From Fomes fomentarius (lineage: Eukaryota; Basidiomycota; Agaricomycetes; Polyporales; Polyporaceae): a DNA stretch of 64,000 bases. The stretch lies in the NCBI GenBank assembly GCA_022606135.1, contig JABYQN010000002.1, forward strand, positions 372,001 to 436,000. Direction: 5' to 3'. The first letter of the stretch is position 1; each line of letters opens with the position of its first letter. Below are positions 38,231 through 50,164 of this stretch, piece by piece. The notes under the pieces were generated by a model, which saw only the letters and a list, made by a program, of their open reading frames with translations, made no database searches and was not told the DNA's origin. Made by a program: the position numbers and the translations under genes.

Positions 38231-39136
38231 ACGGCTCGCACATTATCCACTGAGTTGCTACTAGCATGGACGCACCGGTTGTAATAGAAGACTTCTGAGC
38301 GAATAAAGATCGCGTTCTTTTCTTCTTCCGACTTTCCTTCCAGCACTCCGCTGCTTAGTATCCCTACTAAACCTTGCTTCCATAGCCAAGTTCGTGAGTC
38401 CGCGAGACCTCGACCGCTGAGAGAGTGATGGGCACCTGATACTCGGTATCTGTTGCGAAGGGATACGCCAGGAATTGTTCAATTGGATCCAAATGGGTGT
38501 CTGTGTGTCCGGGCTCCAGAGACATGACGATGGGCCAGGGTTAGGCAGGTAGGGCGGGACGTCTTAGTTGATCGGTGCCAGGGGATGGAACTGTGAACGT
38601 TTACTGGCGTCCGTGCCCACGTGGCTGCTTCGGCATTTCCCGGTTAACGAAAGGCCATCCCCAAGAAGTTCAACGGTGTTCAGCGCTAGCTTTACAACGC
38701 AAAAAGTCGATACTGTACCCAGACTGTGCTCATTTCTTGTCGTAGTCAACTGCCTAATATGCTGCCATCCATAATACCCTCCCAGGCTTTCTCACTTTGT
38801 ACTATCTGGAGGAGTCGCCAACTTGCCACCACCGTAATTGCGACTCACCTCGAAGGCGTCCAACAATTGGTTGACACACCGTCCCAAAGCTCTAGTGGTC
38901 TGGAAAAAAGGAAGGTATGAAATGATTATTAGTAAAGCTGCTCCTGCGAAAGGTACAGACACAGCTCAGGGATCTCATATGAAGCGCGTGTGGCCCACCA
39001 GGGCAATATCAGACATCAGCGCCGATTACCATCCTAACGCCCACTGGACCCCACTCTGGTAGCTTTCATATGGATTTAAGGCGGCTGCGAGCTGGAGGAC
39101 CGTACACTACTGAAGGTGTCTTCCCGTTTAACTGTC
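38231..39136. other. Intergenic, no gene seen
   Basis: About 0.9 kb between two divergently transcribed genes (PEX39-like, minus; membrane protein copy 2, plus), so it holds both promoters. Short frames only. Confidence 0.5.
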
Positions 39137-40516
39137 ATGGACAACTTCCCCATCGACGAGGCATATCTCATCGCGGGATGGCTGGAATCATTCTTTTGGG
39201 GCAAGTAATATCTACCTGAGTGCTGGTGAGGTGCGCTAATTTATGGTGCTGCCCATAGGCTTTTACACCCTTCTCTTTTGGACGAGTGTATATAGCATCT
39301 TTCAAAGACGTCGCCATGGAGTCAACAAATTCACGACGGCTACGATCGCTCTGTTGTGAGTCTCACGACCATTTGATTTAATTGAGGTCGCTGACATACG
39401 TACAGGTACCTCCTCGCCACAGTGCACATGGCCCTCGCGTTGGTCCGGCTGGTTGAAGGATTCATCCTCTACCGTGACACGATCGGACCTATATTGTACC
39501 TCGCCAACATCTCCACGCGACTGAACATGGCCAAGGATTACATCTACATCACGAACGTATGGTCGAAATTGCTGTCACAGTACGCATGATATAATGGTTG
39601 ACATTCGCTTGCGAATATGTAGCTCGTGATAGGCGACCTGGTAGTGGGCTGGCGGTTATACGTTGTTTGGGGCAGAAGTCTCTGGGTAGCATCCTTTCCA
39701 ATGATACTCATTGTTGGAGAATTGAGTACGTCCTCCGATATATACTTCATAGTCTTTACTCTGAGACTGAGACACAGTTACCGGGTACGGCGCCATTTCA
39801 CAATGGTTCTTTCCGCATCCCGTCCCACAAACGATGGTTCACTGGGGCACAGCCATGTTCTCTATATCACTGTCCACCAACATCTTCGTCACCGCCGCCA
39901 TCGCGTCCCGAATCTGGTGCGTCAACCGTCCACTGTCTATCTTAGTTCCCGCGGCCACCGCCAACGGTTTCCCGTGTTTGATATGAGACACTGGCGAATG
40001 CTAACACTAGTCTGAATGTATAGGTACGTAACGATGCGCTCGCAGGAAACGATCGGCATCGCCGCCCGCAGCCGCCACGCCCGTGTGGTTCTTCTGATCG
40101 TCGAGTCCGGTGCGCTCATCGCTGCCGCAAAACTCATGGAGTTCGTGTTGTTCAAGCTCGCGCCCGTGGACGGGCTCCAAGGGCTCAACGCGATGTACAT
40201 CGTTTATGAATCCATGCCGCAGATCACCGTGAGTTCCGTCTAATGTTGTTTCACGGCTACTACTCACGGGTTTACGTTTGTGGTCTGCGCTGCGCAGGGT
40301 CTTGTCCCGACGCTGATTGTGTATGCCGTCAACAATGGGTTCACGGAGAACGAGGAATACTATACGGACGCCATCATACTGGGCACGCGTTCAGCTGCCT
40401 TGGGTGACACGCTCACACAAGACAGCTCGCTCGTCTCCTCGGTCCCCAGTGATCCCTTTGTGCGGCTGCAGAAGCTCCACAGCAGGAGCCTTGACACGGA
40501 GGAACAGCTAGTGTGA
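39137..40516 (+). CDS. Multi-spanning membrane protein, family 7TM-A (copy 2), with GC-AG intron
   Basis: Seven exons: 39137-39200, 39259-39355, 39406-39556, 39623-39725, 39778-39916, 40024-40228 and 40298-40516, giving 325 aa. It starts MDNFPIDEAYLIAGWLES and shows the same spans as copies 1 and 3 (MALALVRLVEGFILYRDT, VLLIVESGALIAAAKLMEF, LNAMYIVYESMPQIT). Exons 2-5 (97, 151, 103 and 139 bases) equal those of copy 1 exactly. Intron 1 starts GCAAGT after TGG G, at the site where copies 1 and 3 have GT donors. Only the GC donor keeps the frame, so this is a genuine GC-AG intron by sequence logic. It is head to head with the PEX39-like gene and tail to tail with copy 3, only 116 bases away. Confidence 0.8.
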
Positions 40517-40632
40517 TGGGCCGAATTAGAAGAGGTGTGAGACAGCAATAGAATTTCATGGCTCGCGAAGGCCAGGCCATTACAATCGCGCCCCAGAGTC
40601 AAGAACAAACACATACAGCATCTGATTGACAC

Positions 40633-42066
40633 CTACACCGTCTCCAACACCACCGCTATACCCTCGCTCTCTAAATCCTCGCCCAGTTTTCGCTGCCTCT
40701 TGAGCTCCTCGTTTGGTGAGAAACTCATCGACGCGATTGAAGGAGATGCAAGAGTTGAGGTCGAAAGCGGCTCAGACATGTATGCTTCCGAGTTCGCGCC
40801 AACTACCGTAGAACTGGCGTCTACGCGCTTGTTGAAGAAAAGAGATGATTTCCAGTTCGTCGTAAACTCCTCCTCACGATGGGTGAAGCCGTTGTTCACC
40901 GCATAGATGATCATCGTCGGTACGATGCCCTAGGTGCAGAGAGGCAGCGCGGTCAATTGAGTTGCTTTTTCAGACTGCAAAAGGGAAGAAACCGCTCACC
41001 GTGATTTGAGGCATCGTTTCATAGACGATGTATAAAGCATTGAGACCTGGGCCACCAGCCCCCGGAACGATGAGGAAGAGGACGAACTCAATGAGCTTCG
41101 CGGCTGTAATGATGGAGCCCGACTCGATTATGAGCAGAATGAGGCGGGTGTAATGGACGCTGCTCTGCCGAGGAATGTTCGAACGTGGGTACATCGTGAC
41201 ATACCTGCACGCGGGCACACCATGGGTCAGGTGGGGAAAATCGGTCGAAGCTGAGCTGAGACTTACTAGATCCGTCCAGCAACGGCGGCGGTGACAACGA
41301 TGTTCGTAGCGAGCGACATGGCAAACATTGCCGTGCCCCAGTGCACCATGATGAGGGGGTTGGGGTTAGGCAACTCGTATTGGATGAGCGATCCGTAGCC
41401 TGCGACTGCACGAAGAGCACCATTACAGAACGCTCGCACATTCGAAGGAGAGATTACTCACTGAGCTCGCCGAATATCATGACAATTGGAAGGGCGGCAA
41501 TATGGAGGCTTTGGCCCCAGACTACATATAGCCGCCAGACAACGACAAGGTCACCTATGAATAGCTAGAACCACATTCCATGAGTTCCAACCTAAGGATA
41601 GGTTGAAGTAATGCGATTGGACTTACACTTGTGATGTAGACGTAGTCTTTTGCTTTGTTTATTGGGACGGGGATATCTGCGAAGTATTTTACAGGGCCGA
41701 TGGTGTCGCGATAGAATATGAACCCCTGAATCAGACGAACAAGCGCAAGGATCATGTGCGTGGAGGCAAGTATGTATCTCGAGGAGGTTGCTGCATAAGA
41801 CTGCACGCTCAGAATTGGGATAGATGACTTCGCTCACAGGGTGACAATTGAGACTGTCGTGAGCCTCCAAACCGTAAGCTCACGCTTCTGGTAGATGGTG
41901 TGTATCGACATCCCAAACAGAAGGGTGTATAGCCCTATGCCATGCGTCAGCACTTCTGGAAACACATATGAGTCATATGGATGTACTTTGTACACCTACC
42001 CCAGAGAAACGACTCCAGCCATCCTCCTACTAGGTACGACTCGTCGATGGGGAAGTTGGGAGCCAT
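40633..42066 (-). pseudogene. Multi-spanning membrane protein, family 7TM-A (copy 3), stop codon created at a splice junction
   Basis: Exons by homology: 42066-42000, 41934-41838, 41777-41627, 41564-41462, 41399-41267, 41204-41000 and 40929-40633 (1053 bases, frame kept throughout). The start MAPNFPIDESYLVGGWLES, the spans and the Ser-rich tail match copies 1 and 2. At the exon 5/6 junction the conserved Trp codon TG|G has become TA|G, so correct splicing yields an in-frame stop after about 216 residues. An alternative acceptor ending GGCAGAG about 37 bases further would keep the frame but delete a 12-residue loop. So it is either a very young pseudogene or a gene with a shifted acceptor. Everything downstream of the TAG is otherwise intact. 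Confidence 0.72.
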
Positions 42067-42666
42067 AGTTTGGCTGGAGCGGAGAGAGTGCCAACTTCGT
42101 TCGCAGGCAACCTACATAAGTGGCCGGAAAAGTGCCAGCGCCGCAGCGCCCGAGTCCGTACGTTGCCGGAGACTAGGTAATGCATCATTTCAAATAGTAG
42201 AGTTCGGGATTATGTTAATATGCCATGGGGCGTCCATCACGAGTGACTTTCAGAAAGTAGCTGAGTCATCCCAGGTCATCGCACGTAAATCACGACAATT
42301 CAGCCACTCACCAGAGTCTGGATAGGTCATGTTTCAGATACAGTGCCCGGGAGTACGGCATCCTGGAGCATCTGCCATGCGTGGTACTGGATGCGAATGA
42401 ACCAAATCAGAGTATCAAAGGGTATCCAAGAAGCTGTGATATTTATGGTGACAACACTCGCCACGCTTTGTGTGCAAGGTTGGATCATGGGCCGTATAGG
42501 TGACAGAGCCCGAGGGCATAGTGCATTGTTGAACCAGTCGTGTTATGATACAGACACACAAGACTACAAAGCTCAGAGTACTTATCAGCGTATATGTATC
42601 ATGTGCTCTGCCTGTGTAGACATTACATACCTTCATCGATTAACTTCGTTCGTCGCTCTTGCTCAG
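42067..42666. other. Intergenic, no gene seen
   Basis: Promoter side of membrane-protein copy 3 and 3' flank of the FAD oxidoreductase. No repeats or frames of note. Confidence 0.5.
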
Positions 42667-44312
42667 TCACTGCTTCGACGACGACACAAAGCTCTTCAAA
42701 TATTCAAACACGCCCAGCTTGCGTTCGCTAGATGCACCCTCCCGTCTCGCATTGTTACCAATCACTCCCGCCTCATCAGCCTCAGCGACCGTGACCAGCT
42801 TCCGGGCATCCACCAGCCGCTCCTCAGATATGAGATAGCTCTTCGGCAGACCTACCTCCTCAACCACCTTTTTCTGCGCCTGGGATGCAGGCACGCCCTC
42901 TTCGTCGGCCAGCAGCAGCTCCACCACGGCCTTACCGCACAGCGTTCCGTTCGGCATGCCATGTCCTACTCACCCGGTCAGCAATCAGACAGACGACCAT
43001 GGAGCACTCGCACCCGCACTCACCTGTATACCCGCCAGCCAACCAGATGCCCTTCCCGACCCCTGGGACCTGACCCACCCACGGCACGTTGTCCCTCGAG
43101 TATCCCATGATGCCCGTCCACTGATGCGACGCTTTCAATTCCTTCAAGCCCTCCGTCTCGCCGCCAAGGTCCATGTTTTCCAACAGTGTCCGACGCAGCC
43201 ATGCGGCCATGCCCTCGTCCACGATACTATCGTCCCACACTCCGATCCGCGGATGGGTTGCAGCACCGTCGCCGCCGCCGAACATGTAATGTCCTGCAGG
43301 GTTCGGCACACCCTCGTACGGGCGCTGGTTCAGGTAGTCGTCGCCATGAGTGGGCTGGCCAGGTTGACCGCAGAGGCCGTAAGAGTCGGGCAGGCGCGGG
43401 GCACCTGCTGGTGGGAGCAGAGCCGTCATCTGGCCGCGCACGGGCACGATAAGGTCCGCGAACGCAGGGAACAGGTGCGAGGTGTATCCGTTAGTCGCGA
43501 GGACGACGACGCGCGCGCGGATGTCGCCGCGAGGCGTGTGCAGAGTCTGAGGATGGCTGGCTGCCGAGCTGCCCGTAGTCTCGCTGATACGTTCCACGGG
43601 CGTGTTGGTTTGCAGGTTGAGCGCGCCGCTCTTGACAAGCTTCTCGAGGATGAAGGTGACGAGCTTGTATGGCCAGAGGCTTGCGGCGGCGTTGGTAAGC
43701 GTAGCACCGACGGCTTTGCTGACGCGGTGCGAGGCGAGTTCGTCCTTGTCCGTCACGAGAGTCACGAGTTTGCCGAGCTCGGGGTCCTGTTCCTTGAGCG
43801 CGTTCACTTCGCGTTCGGCCACTTGGAACATATCGGAGGAGTAGTAGGCACGGCAAGCGGTGAGGCTGCGCCATTCGCAGGGAATGTCGTTTTGCTCGAT
43901 ATAGGACTTCACGGCGTTGTAGTTCAGGACTTCGAACCGTGTTACGTCGACCGCGCGGGCGACAGGAAGGACCTGGCAGTGACCTGCAGGTTTCGATCAG
44001 CGTCCGTGAGGAGACACTTTGAGATGCTTAGAGATACCAACCTCCATTTCGGCCGGTGGCTGCCCAGCAGGCTTCCCGGGCTTCCAATAGGACGACGGTT
44101 TTGCCATTCGCTCGCGAATCTTCAGCTAGAAACCGCGCTACTGAAGTTCCCGTGATTCCACTGCCGACGATGACAATGTCTGCCTCATCAGGCAGCTCAG
44201 AAGTCGTGCGATGGCCAAGGAGAAACGCGTTAGGTTCGCTGTGCCAGAAAGATGAGCTGGGATTTGGCACGGGCAGCCCTGCGCGCTCGTGCTCCTGCAA
44301 TGACGATGCCAT
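42667..44312 (-). CDS. FAD-dependent oxidoreductase (DAO family)
   Basis: Three exons, 44312-44042, 43983-43024 and 42965-42667, giving 509 aa with all phases closing. The Rossmann dinucleotide-binding motif is at residues 45-60 (DIVIVGSGITGTSVARFLAE), followed by an acidic strand end (LLEA) and NGGHCQ. Mid-protein lies the second FAD contact ARVVVLATNGYTSHL. A C-terminal GIMGYSRDNVPWVGQVPG is followed by WLAGGYTGHGMPNG, the usual DAO closing loop. By family (PF01266) it oxidises an amine or amino acid with FAD and oxygen. Fungal members of this length are often annotated as sarcosine-oxidase-like; the substrate is not inferable here. There is no signal peptide; a C-terminal SKQ is not a clear peroxisomal PTS1. 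Confidence 0.85.
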
Positions 44313-45123
44313 TCTACCCCTCGAGGATTTTGCGGCTCAGATACGAGTGGCTGCTTTGAAGCGTGAGCTGTTCCAGTAGGAGAGACGACAAGGGGGTGTT
44401 AAGATGAGAGTGAAGGGGAGTTTCTACATTGACTCGTATGCTTATTAGTACGGGGCGCAATAGCGGCTGTTCGGCATACCTTCCCCGGACCGGACGAAGA
44501 TAGCCTTCGTGATAAGGCTCGGTTCTCCTTGTGTAATATATAGTCCGTTCAGTCTAGAACGAGATTGACGTAAGTATCCTAGCAAGTCAGTGTGGTCACA
44601 GACCTGGTGGCACTGGGACGTACAGTAAATCGAATTATCGAAAAGTAACTGTTCGAGAGGAAGAATGGCAGAGCACTCGATGGCCCGGGCGGACAACGGC
44701 GAACCAGTCGAAGGTTTGCGGAGAACGATATTGGGGCGCTTCAACTATGTGGAGCACGAAAACTGGGCGGAAAAAGTATTCTCCGACAGCGGTATCCAAA
44801 AAAAAGAGGCACTCTCCGCTCGAATCCTGTCGGCGCATGAGGCACTCACTCGTCTATGCTTGTACTCGAATTTCACTCAATGAACAAGCACGGAGGCACA
44901 TCGACGATATTTTCTTGTGATCATAGGTATGCGTATATGTGTGTATTATCTGCTCTTCTCTGCAGTCTGCTTGAGGTTTCCTTGCACCGCGGTGTGGCTG
45001 CAAATGGGATATTCTTGAACGTGAACGCCATTCACTGGTAAGTTCGTACCCCCTCGTCATCGGAAGGTTTGCTGCCGAGCACCAACTCTACCCCTGGTGG
45101 CTTCGTGTCCTACAAAATCCATC
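44313..45123. other. Intergenic, no gene seen
   Basis: About 0.8 kb between the FAD oxidoreductase start and the end of the DUF6534 gene. A short plus-strand frame at 44665-44883 has no support. Confidence 0.45.
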
Positions 45124-47219
45124 CTAGAGTGAGACCTGAGGCGCACGGCAAAAGAGAAGAGCACAACGTTGAACTAGTATGACCAACCTGATGTGGTGAT
45201 GGAGTCTCACTCTCTAAACTTGACTTCGCCTTCGATGCATCCAAGTGTACACCCGCGGGGACAGCAAAAGTCATTGGGCCGGGGGGCATGTTACGAAGCT
45301 GCGCAGTTGAAAAGTCACTTGCGGAGACTGCGAGGTTGTCGCGGAGGCGTTTGCGCGCGTTGAGGTTCGCAAAGAGCGAGTTGGAGTAGACTGTGTGTGC
45401 GTCCATTGTGGCAAGAGATACCACCCGGTTGGCACATGTTCAGCTTTCGACACGGTGAGGTGAAAGGAAGAGGGGGCGTACGGCGGCCAATGAGGAAAAA
45501 GAAGCAGATGTAGACATATGTGTCCGGCCATACGAGGTGGGTTATAAGGGCGATGCATGCGCATGCGCTGCACGGAGATAGAAGAGTCGGCGAGTCAGTA
45601 TACGGACACAGAGTGGAGTGCCCTCGACACATACCTCGTCAATAGGCCTGTGTTCACAATCATGAACATCTGCAGGATACCATCGTGAGATGCGACTGGG
45701 AGGTAGACTCAGACAGTACGAAACCGTACGAGCTTGTTGACAATCATGTTTGATCTAATAATACAAGGAGTCACTCTACCTGCAGCACTCTGAGAAGGTG
45801 TGAGGCTTACCTCTGGAGGCCTGACTTGTGTATTTGTAGGAGCATACACATGACCGCGGCGATAGCGATGTCTGCTGCTGCCGCGGTGGCGTTCATAGTG
45901 ATTGCATACGCCTGTATGAGAGCCAGGAAGATTGAATGCATGTCCAGCTAACGAGATAGTATCGGGCAGACGTACGTTTAGTTTTTCCAGTCCGTCCAGT
46001 CCGTTCAACGTCCTGAGAGCCAAAGCTTTGACTGTGTAGACTGGATGGCACATATTATGCGACCGTTAGAGTTTTTCCGGGGAGGTGGCGATGGGAGGGT
46101 TGACGAACCTAGTGATACAGCTATCGAGGTGGAGTGTGAGGTGTCATGAGTACATACATGGCGTCTATGGCAATACTGAATAACGTACCGAATTGAGACA
46201 CAATGAGAGCAATCTAAATCGAGTAGAGACCGACATGAACTAAAATAATGAGAATATGCACGATACACGACGTACTATGGGGATGATAATGTAGAGCCTC
46301 CGATCGTACACTGATACTTTATGTTAACAATAATCTGAGAGCTTCGACAGTACACTCACATCGCCATATGCGACTGACATAGAAGCTGAAGACCAAAATG
46401 AGAAGGGATTAAAGTCAACAGCACAGAGAGCTCACCTTTGAACCAGAAGGGCAGTGATTGCCTGTACGCTCATCAGTGCATGATGTAGATGTAGCTTGCG
46501 AGCTCACTGCGCACTTCAAAGAAGACTTCCACCACCACATTCCTGCGTGGGCCCACTCAATCGCAATGTGGTCTTGAGAGGCAATTTACTTGCACCTACC
46601 TCTCGATTCTTTTGAGTGCGGCATTGTCTCCAAAATCTGTAATCAAGTATGCATATACTGCGTTTCATCCATGACCTTCAATAGAAGTCCGGGCATATAA
46701 CGGACATAAGCCTTACGTGCTTGGGTGATGAGGGCCTAAATTCGCATAGGGCGTTAGACGACTTGCACCGAAATATAGCTATGAAGGGGAAGAGAAGGAA
46801 CTTTCCTGGTGAATGGTTTCCGCAGTCAAGACTGCTGCAACCTAGGTTGATGTGGTATTGCTAGGCTTACGGAGACATAAGGATAGAGTGATCGAGGTAA
46901 CTAACCAACACTTTGACATGAAGTGCATCATCCGTGTAGTGGGTGAAGTAATGGAATGCTTGCGTTAACGATACTGTGTGCTCACGGTCAGGGATATAGA
47001 TATCATGATCAACATAGCCACACCGGACAGACCTCCCCATAAGCTGGGAGATCGGGAAACGATGAGGGTAGGATTGACGCAACAAGTTGATGAGACTTAC
47101 GCGCTGCAGAGGACAACGCCAAGGAACATCGCGCCCATCCTAGTACGATCACCAGTCAGCATGATTAGTGCTGAGTCGATGGAGTGTACTTAGACACACG
47201 TTCCATCCAGAGTGGCCAT
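45124..47219 (-). pseudogene. DUF6534 membrane protein with a GA splice donor
   Basis: Many small exons can be chained from ATG 47219: 47219-47200, 47139-47101, 47043-47024, 46958-46906, 46841-46806, 46735-46717, 46657-46600 and further ones to 45124. The chain includes a 12-base microexon near 46110. The spliced reading gives the DUF6534 layout: LDGTMGAMFLGVVLCS, FHYFTHYTDDALHVKVLV, TAETIHQALITQALYAYLI, AITALLVQSFYVSRIWRLYD, ALALRTLNGLDGL, VNTGLLTSACACIALI and the signature YSNSLFANLNARKRLR. The intron after exon 5 begins GAAAGT instead of GTAAGT (donor at 46805-46804), directly after a perfect CAG. No other donor keeps the frame. So the gene is either broken by one T-to-A change or uses a very rare GA-AG intron. 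The C-terminal end is uncertain (stop 45124, or 45110 without the last intron). Confidence 0.68.
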
Positions 47220-47914
47220 GATTGGGATAGTTGATAGTACTAGGGTCTTTCGAATACGCCGCCAGAGGTCTCACGAGGGTGGAAAGAAAGATTCGGAGAG
47301 AGACAGCGAAGAGCTGATTCGAGAATCATCGAATTATAACTGTGCGCAGACTGGGCGGCGATATTCCAATAAAGACAGTGGGGTACCGCGGATACTGTGA
47401 GAGCTCCGGAGACGGCAAAATGCACGGTGGCGTCGGAGCGCGCATCCACTAGTAGTAATTAGAGTGCTCCTGCACAATCGGAAAAGTCATATCGGAGGCC
47501 AAACCAGGAGTGAGTACTAGTGAGTGGCAGCTCAACGTGCAACTATACAGACGCTGTGGAGAACCTTGCGGCATCGGTCCCGGGCCGTGCACCTTCTTTG
47601 AGTTTCTCTCTTGGACTTGAGCTGAGTTTGCGTGGGGTCTGAGCTACCTCCTCTTTTCATTTCATTGATTTTATGTCCAATTTGCTCAAGCATCCCCTGT
47701 CAAAGAACCATGCCATTGGCGCAGCTACACTCGAACCATGCCACAGAATCACAGCATCATAGCGCTCACCCGCGATTCCATCGACATCTGAATGGAAGTC
47801 ATTGGACGTGATCCCATTGTCCCAAACCTTGTGGGACCTCATCATTTTGACGGTGCCACAGTCGAGCTATATTTATGTCCATGTCCAATTTCCTCTCCTC
47901 TCATTGACTTCACG
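47220..47914. other. Intergenic, divergent promoter region
   Basis: About 0.7 kb between the divergent DUF6534 gene (minus) and P450 copy 2 (plus). No coding stretch is supported. Confidence 0.45.
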
Positions 47915-50030
47915 ATGTTGTCGACTCCTCCCGTCGCTGACTTGTTTCCATTCTCATTCGTGATCGCTCTCCTGGTTCTCACTGCCGTGATAGGATTCAT
48001 ATCGCGTCGGAACGGTGTCAGGCTTCCGCCTGGTCCTACACCACTGCCCTTTATTGGGAACATTTTTGACGTCCCTAAGTCAATGTCGGCGAAGGAGTAT
48101 GATAGGCTCTGTCAAACTTACGGTAAGTCTCAGGCTCTCAATGTGGTCAATTCATCGCTTCCTTATATAGGCTCACAAACGCCTCACCGCAGGGGAGATT
48201 GTGCACCTGGACGCCCTAGGACAGCATATCATCATACTCGGATCCCAAGAGGCGATATCTGAGATCTTAGACAAGCGATCTGCGAAGTACTCCGATAGAC
48301 CCCCCTCTGCAATGTCTGATCTGTAAGCTTCATGTGCCGGAGTGTGCATGGAACTTACTCACATTATACGAATCTAGAATTGATATGGGCTGGGATATGG
48401 GGCTCTTAAATTACGGAGACGAGTGGCGGAAACAAAGAAGACAATACCACCGTTTCTTGGGCCCCACCGCAGTCTCGCGGTACTATCGTTTGTTGGAGAA
48501 CCAGACTCAGCGACTACTACACAACTTGCTCGAGCAAAACCAAGATTTCTCAGAACAAATCAGGTTGTGAGTGCGCTACAAGTGTCAGGGAAAGATTCAC
48601 GTTTCAAATGCAGTTCAAAGTATCATCGGGGCCACAATCACGAAGATAGCTTATGGCCTAGACGTTCACACCCCCGACGATGAGTACCTATCCCTGACCC
48701 AAGAAGGGAACGATATCTTCCTGGAAGCGTTTGTTCCCGGAAGATATCTGGTGGAAAGCTTCCCCATTCTCAGGCACATTCCTCCGTGGTTTCCTGGAGC
48801 CAAGTTTCGCCGACAGGCAGCAGAATGGCGGGAGACGTATGTGCGTGTTCTGAACAAGCCGTTCGAGGCGGCAATGGCAAACCTGGTATGCGAATCCGTG
48901 CCCTATATTCCGAGGCTTCTCTTAACCATTTATGAACGACAGCGCCGAGGACATGATAACTTGTCAATGGCAGCTGGAATGATGGTTCCAGACACAGCAG
49001 GGGGGACTGAAGTCGACGAAGAGACGGCCAAGGCAACATTAGCAACCGTTCATCTCGGTCAGTTCAATGTATCCCCTACTGTCGTCTTCATGGACTACTC
49101 GATGACTTATCTGAATGCACAGGTGGAGCAGATACTGTGAGATATCGTAGACTGCTAATTGGATTGAGTTCCAGCGTTCACTTCTGATATTCGCTGTTGC
49201 CAGACACAGTCGATCATTCGATTATTCTTCCTGGCGATGGCCAAGTACACCGAGATCCAGAAGAAAGCGCAGGCAGAGCTCGATAGAGTGATTGGATCTG
49301 CAAGGCTGCCTCAGATCAGCGACCAGAAATCGCTGCCGTATGTCGAGGCTGTGGTGATGGAGTGTTTCCGGTGGAATCCGATCGTTCCGCTTGCAATTCC
49401 GCACGTTGCCACTGATGACGACGAGTATAAAGGATACTTGATACCTAAGGGGTCTTTGGTAATCGGTAACTCATGGTGGGCAATTCAATCTCAGCCCGTA
49501 CTCAATACTCGCACTGATGATTCTCTAAGGCGTTTGTCTCGAGACCAGTCTCACTACCCCGACCCGGAGCGATTCGCACCTGAACGATTCTTGAACGAGG
49601 AAGGCCAGATCAACCCCGACGTACTTGATCCGAGGAAGTTCGCATTCGGCTATGGGCGACGGTGAGTCCTGTTCGGATATGTATGTGAGAATTCCGGGAC
49701 CCGGATATACTGAACGAATGGCGCAGTGTTTGTCCTGGTCGCCACCTTGGAGAAGCATCTGTCTTCGTCACCATCGCATCTATCTTGCATACGTATATGA
49801 TCGAGCCACCCGTAAACGAGAGGGGTGTGGCACTTGCACTCGATGTGAAGTTTGTTGAAGGGATCCTATCGTACGTATTGCAGTGTGCTCTCGCATCAGA
49901 GTTATAGCCAGATGCTGATGATCCGTATGACGATTAAAGGTACCCAGAGCCATTTTCGTGCAGGATATCAGTCAAATCCTCCGCGGCACAAGCTCTTGTT
50001 GTCGCGGGTGGCGGTCCCGAAGGCAATTAA
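47915..50030 (+). CDS. Cytochrome P450 (copy 2 of the three-member subfamily)
   Basis: Ten exons: 47915-48122, 48193-48322, 48378-48566, 48621-48885, 48943-49057, 49123-49136, 49204-49475, 49530-49661, 49727-49870 and 49940-50030, giving 519 aa. The N-terminal membrane anchor (FVIALLVLTAVIGFI) is followed by the hinge LPPGPTPLPFIGNIFD and helix C WRKQRR. The I-helix GGADT comes from a 14-base exon. ExxR is MECFRW, followed by APERF and the heme loop FGYGRRVCPGRHLGE. Exons 2, 3, 4, 6 and 7 (130, 189, 265, 14 and 272 bases) are identical in length to copy 1. Intact in frame throughout. Enzyme class by family: ER monooxygenase; substrate unknown. Confidence 0.92.
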
Positions 50031-50164
50031 GCTGGCTGCAGTGCTTGGGGAATATGGTCGTATGAACAACACATGTATAAAACCAAGTAAGAGCTTCAGT
50101 TCCCAAGGAGAGAAGTTCGCGACAGACTCGACAATGAACGCATGTCGTGTATCCTCCCGTCCGT

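Noticed and set aside
34829..42066. Assignment of the 7TM-A family to DUF6533 or DUF6534
   Set aside because: The conserved ends (FPIDEAYLVGGWLES, VESGALIAAAK) do not match the signature segments of either family, whereas the gene at 45124-47219 does match DUF6534.
42956..44155. 399-codon plus-strand frame
   Set aside because: Antisense shadow of the FAD oxidoreductase exon 2; Arg/Ala/Asp-rich with no domain.
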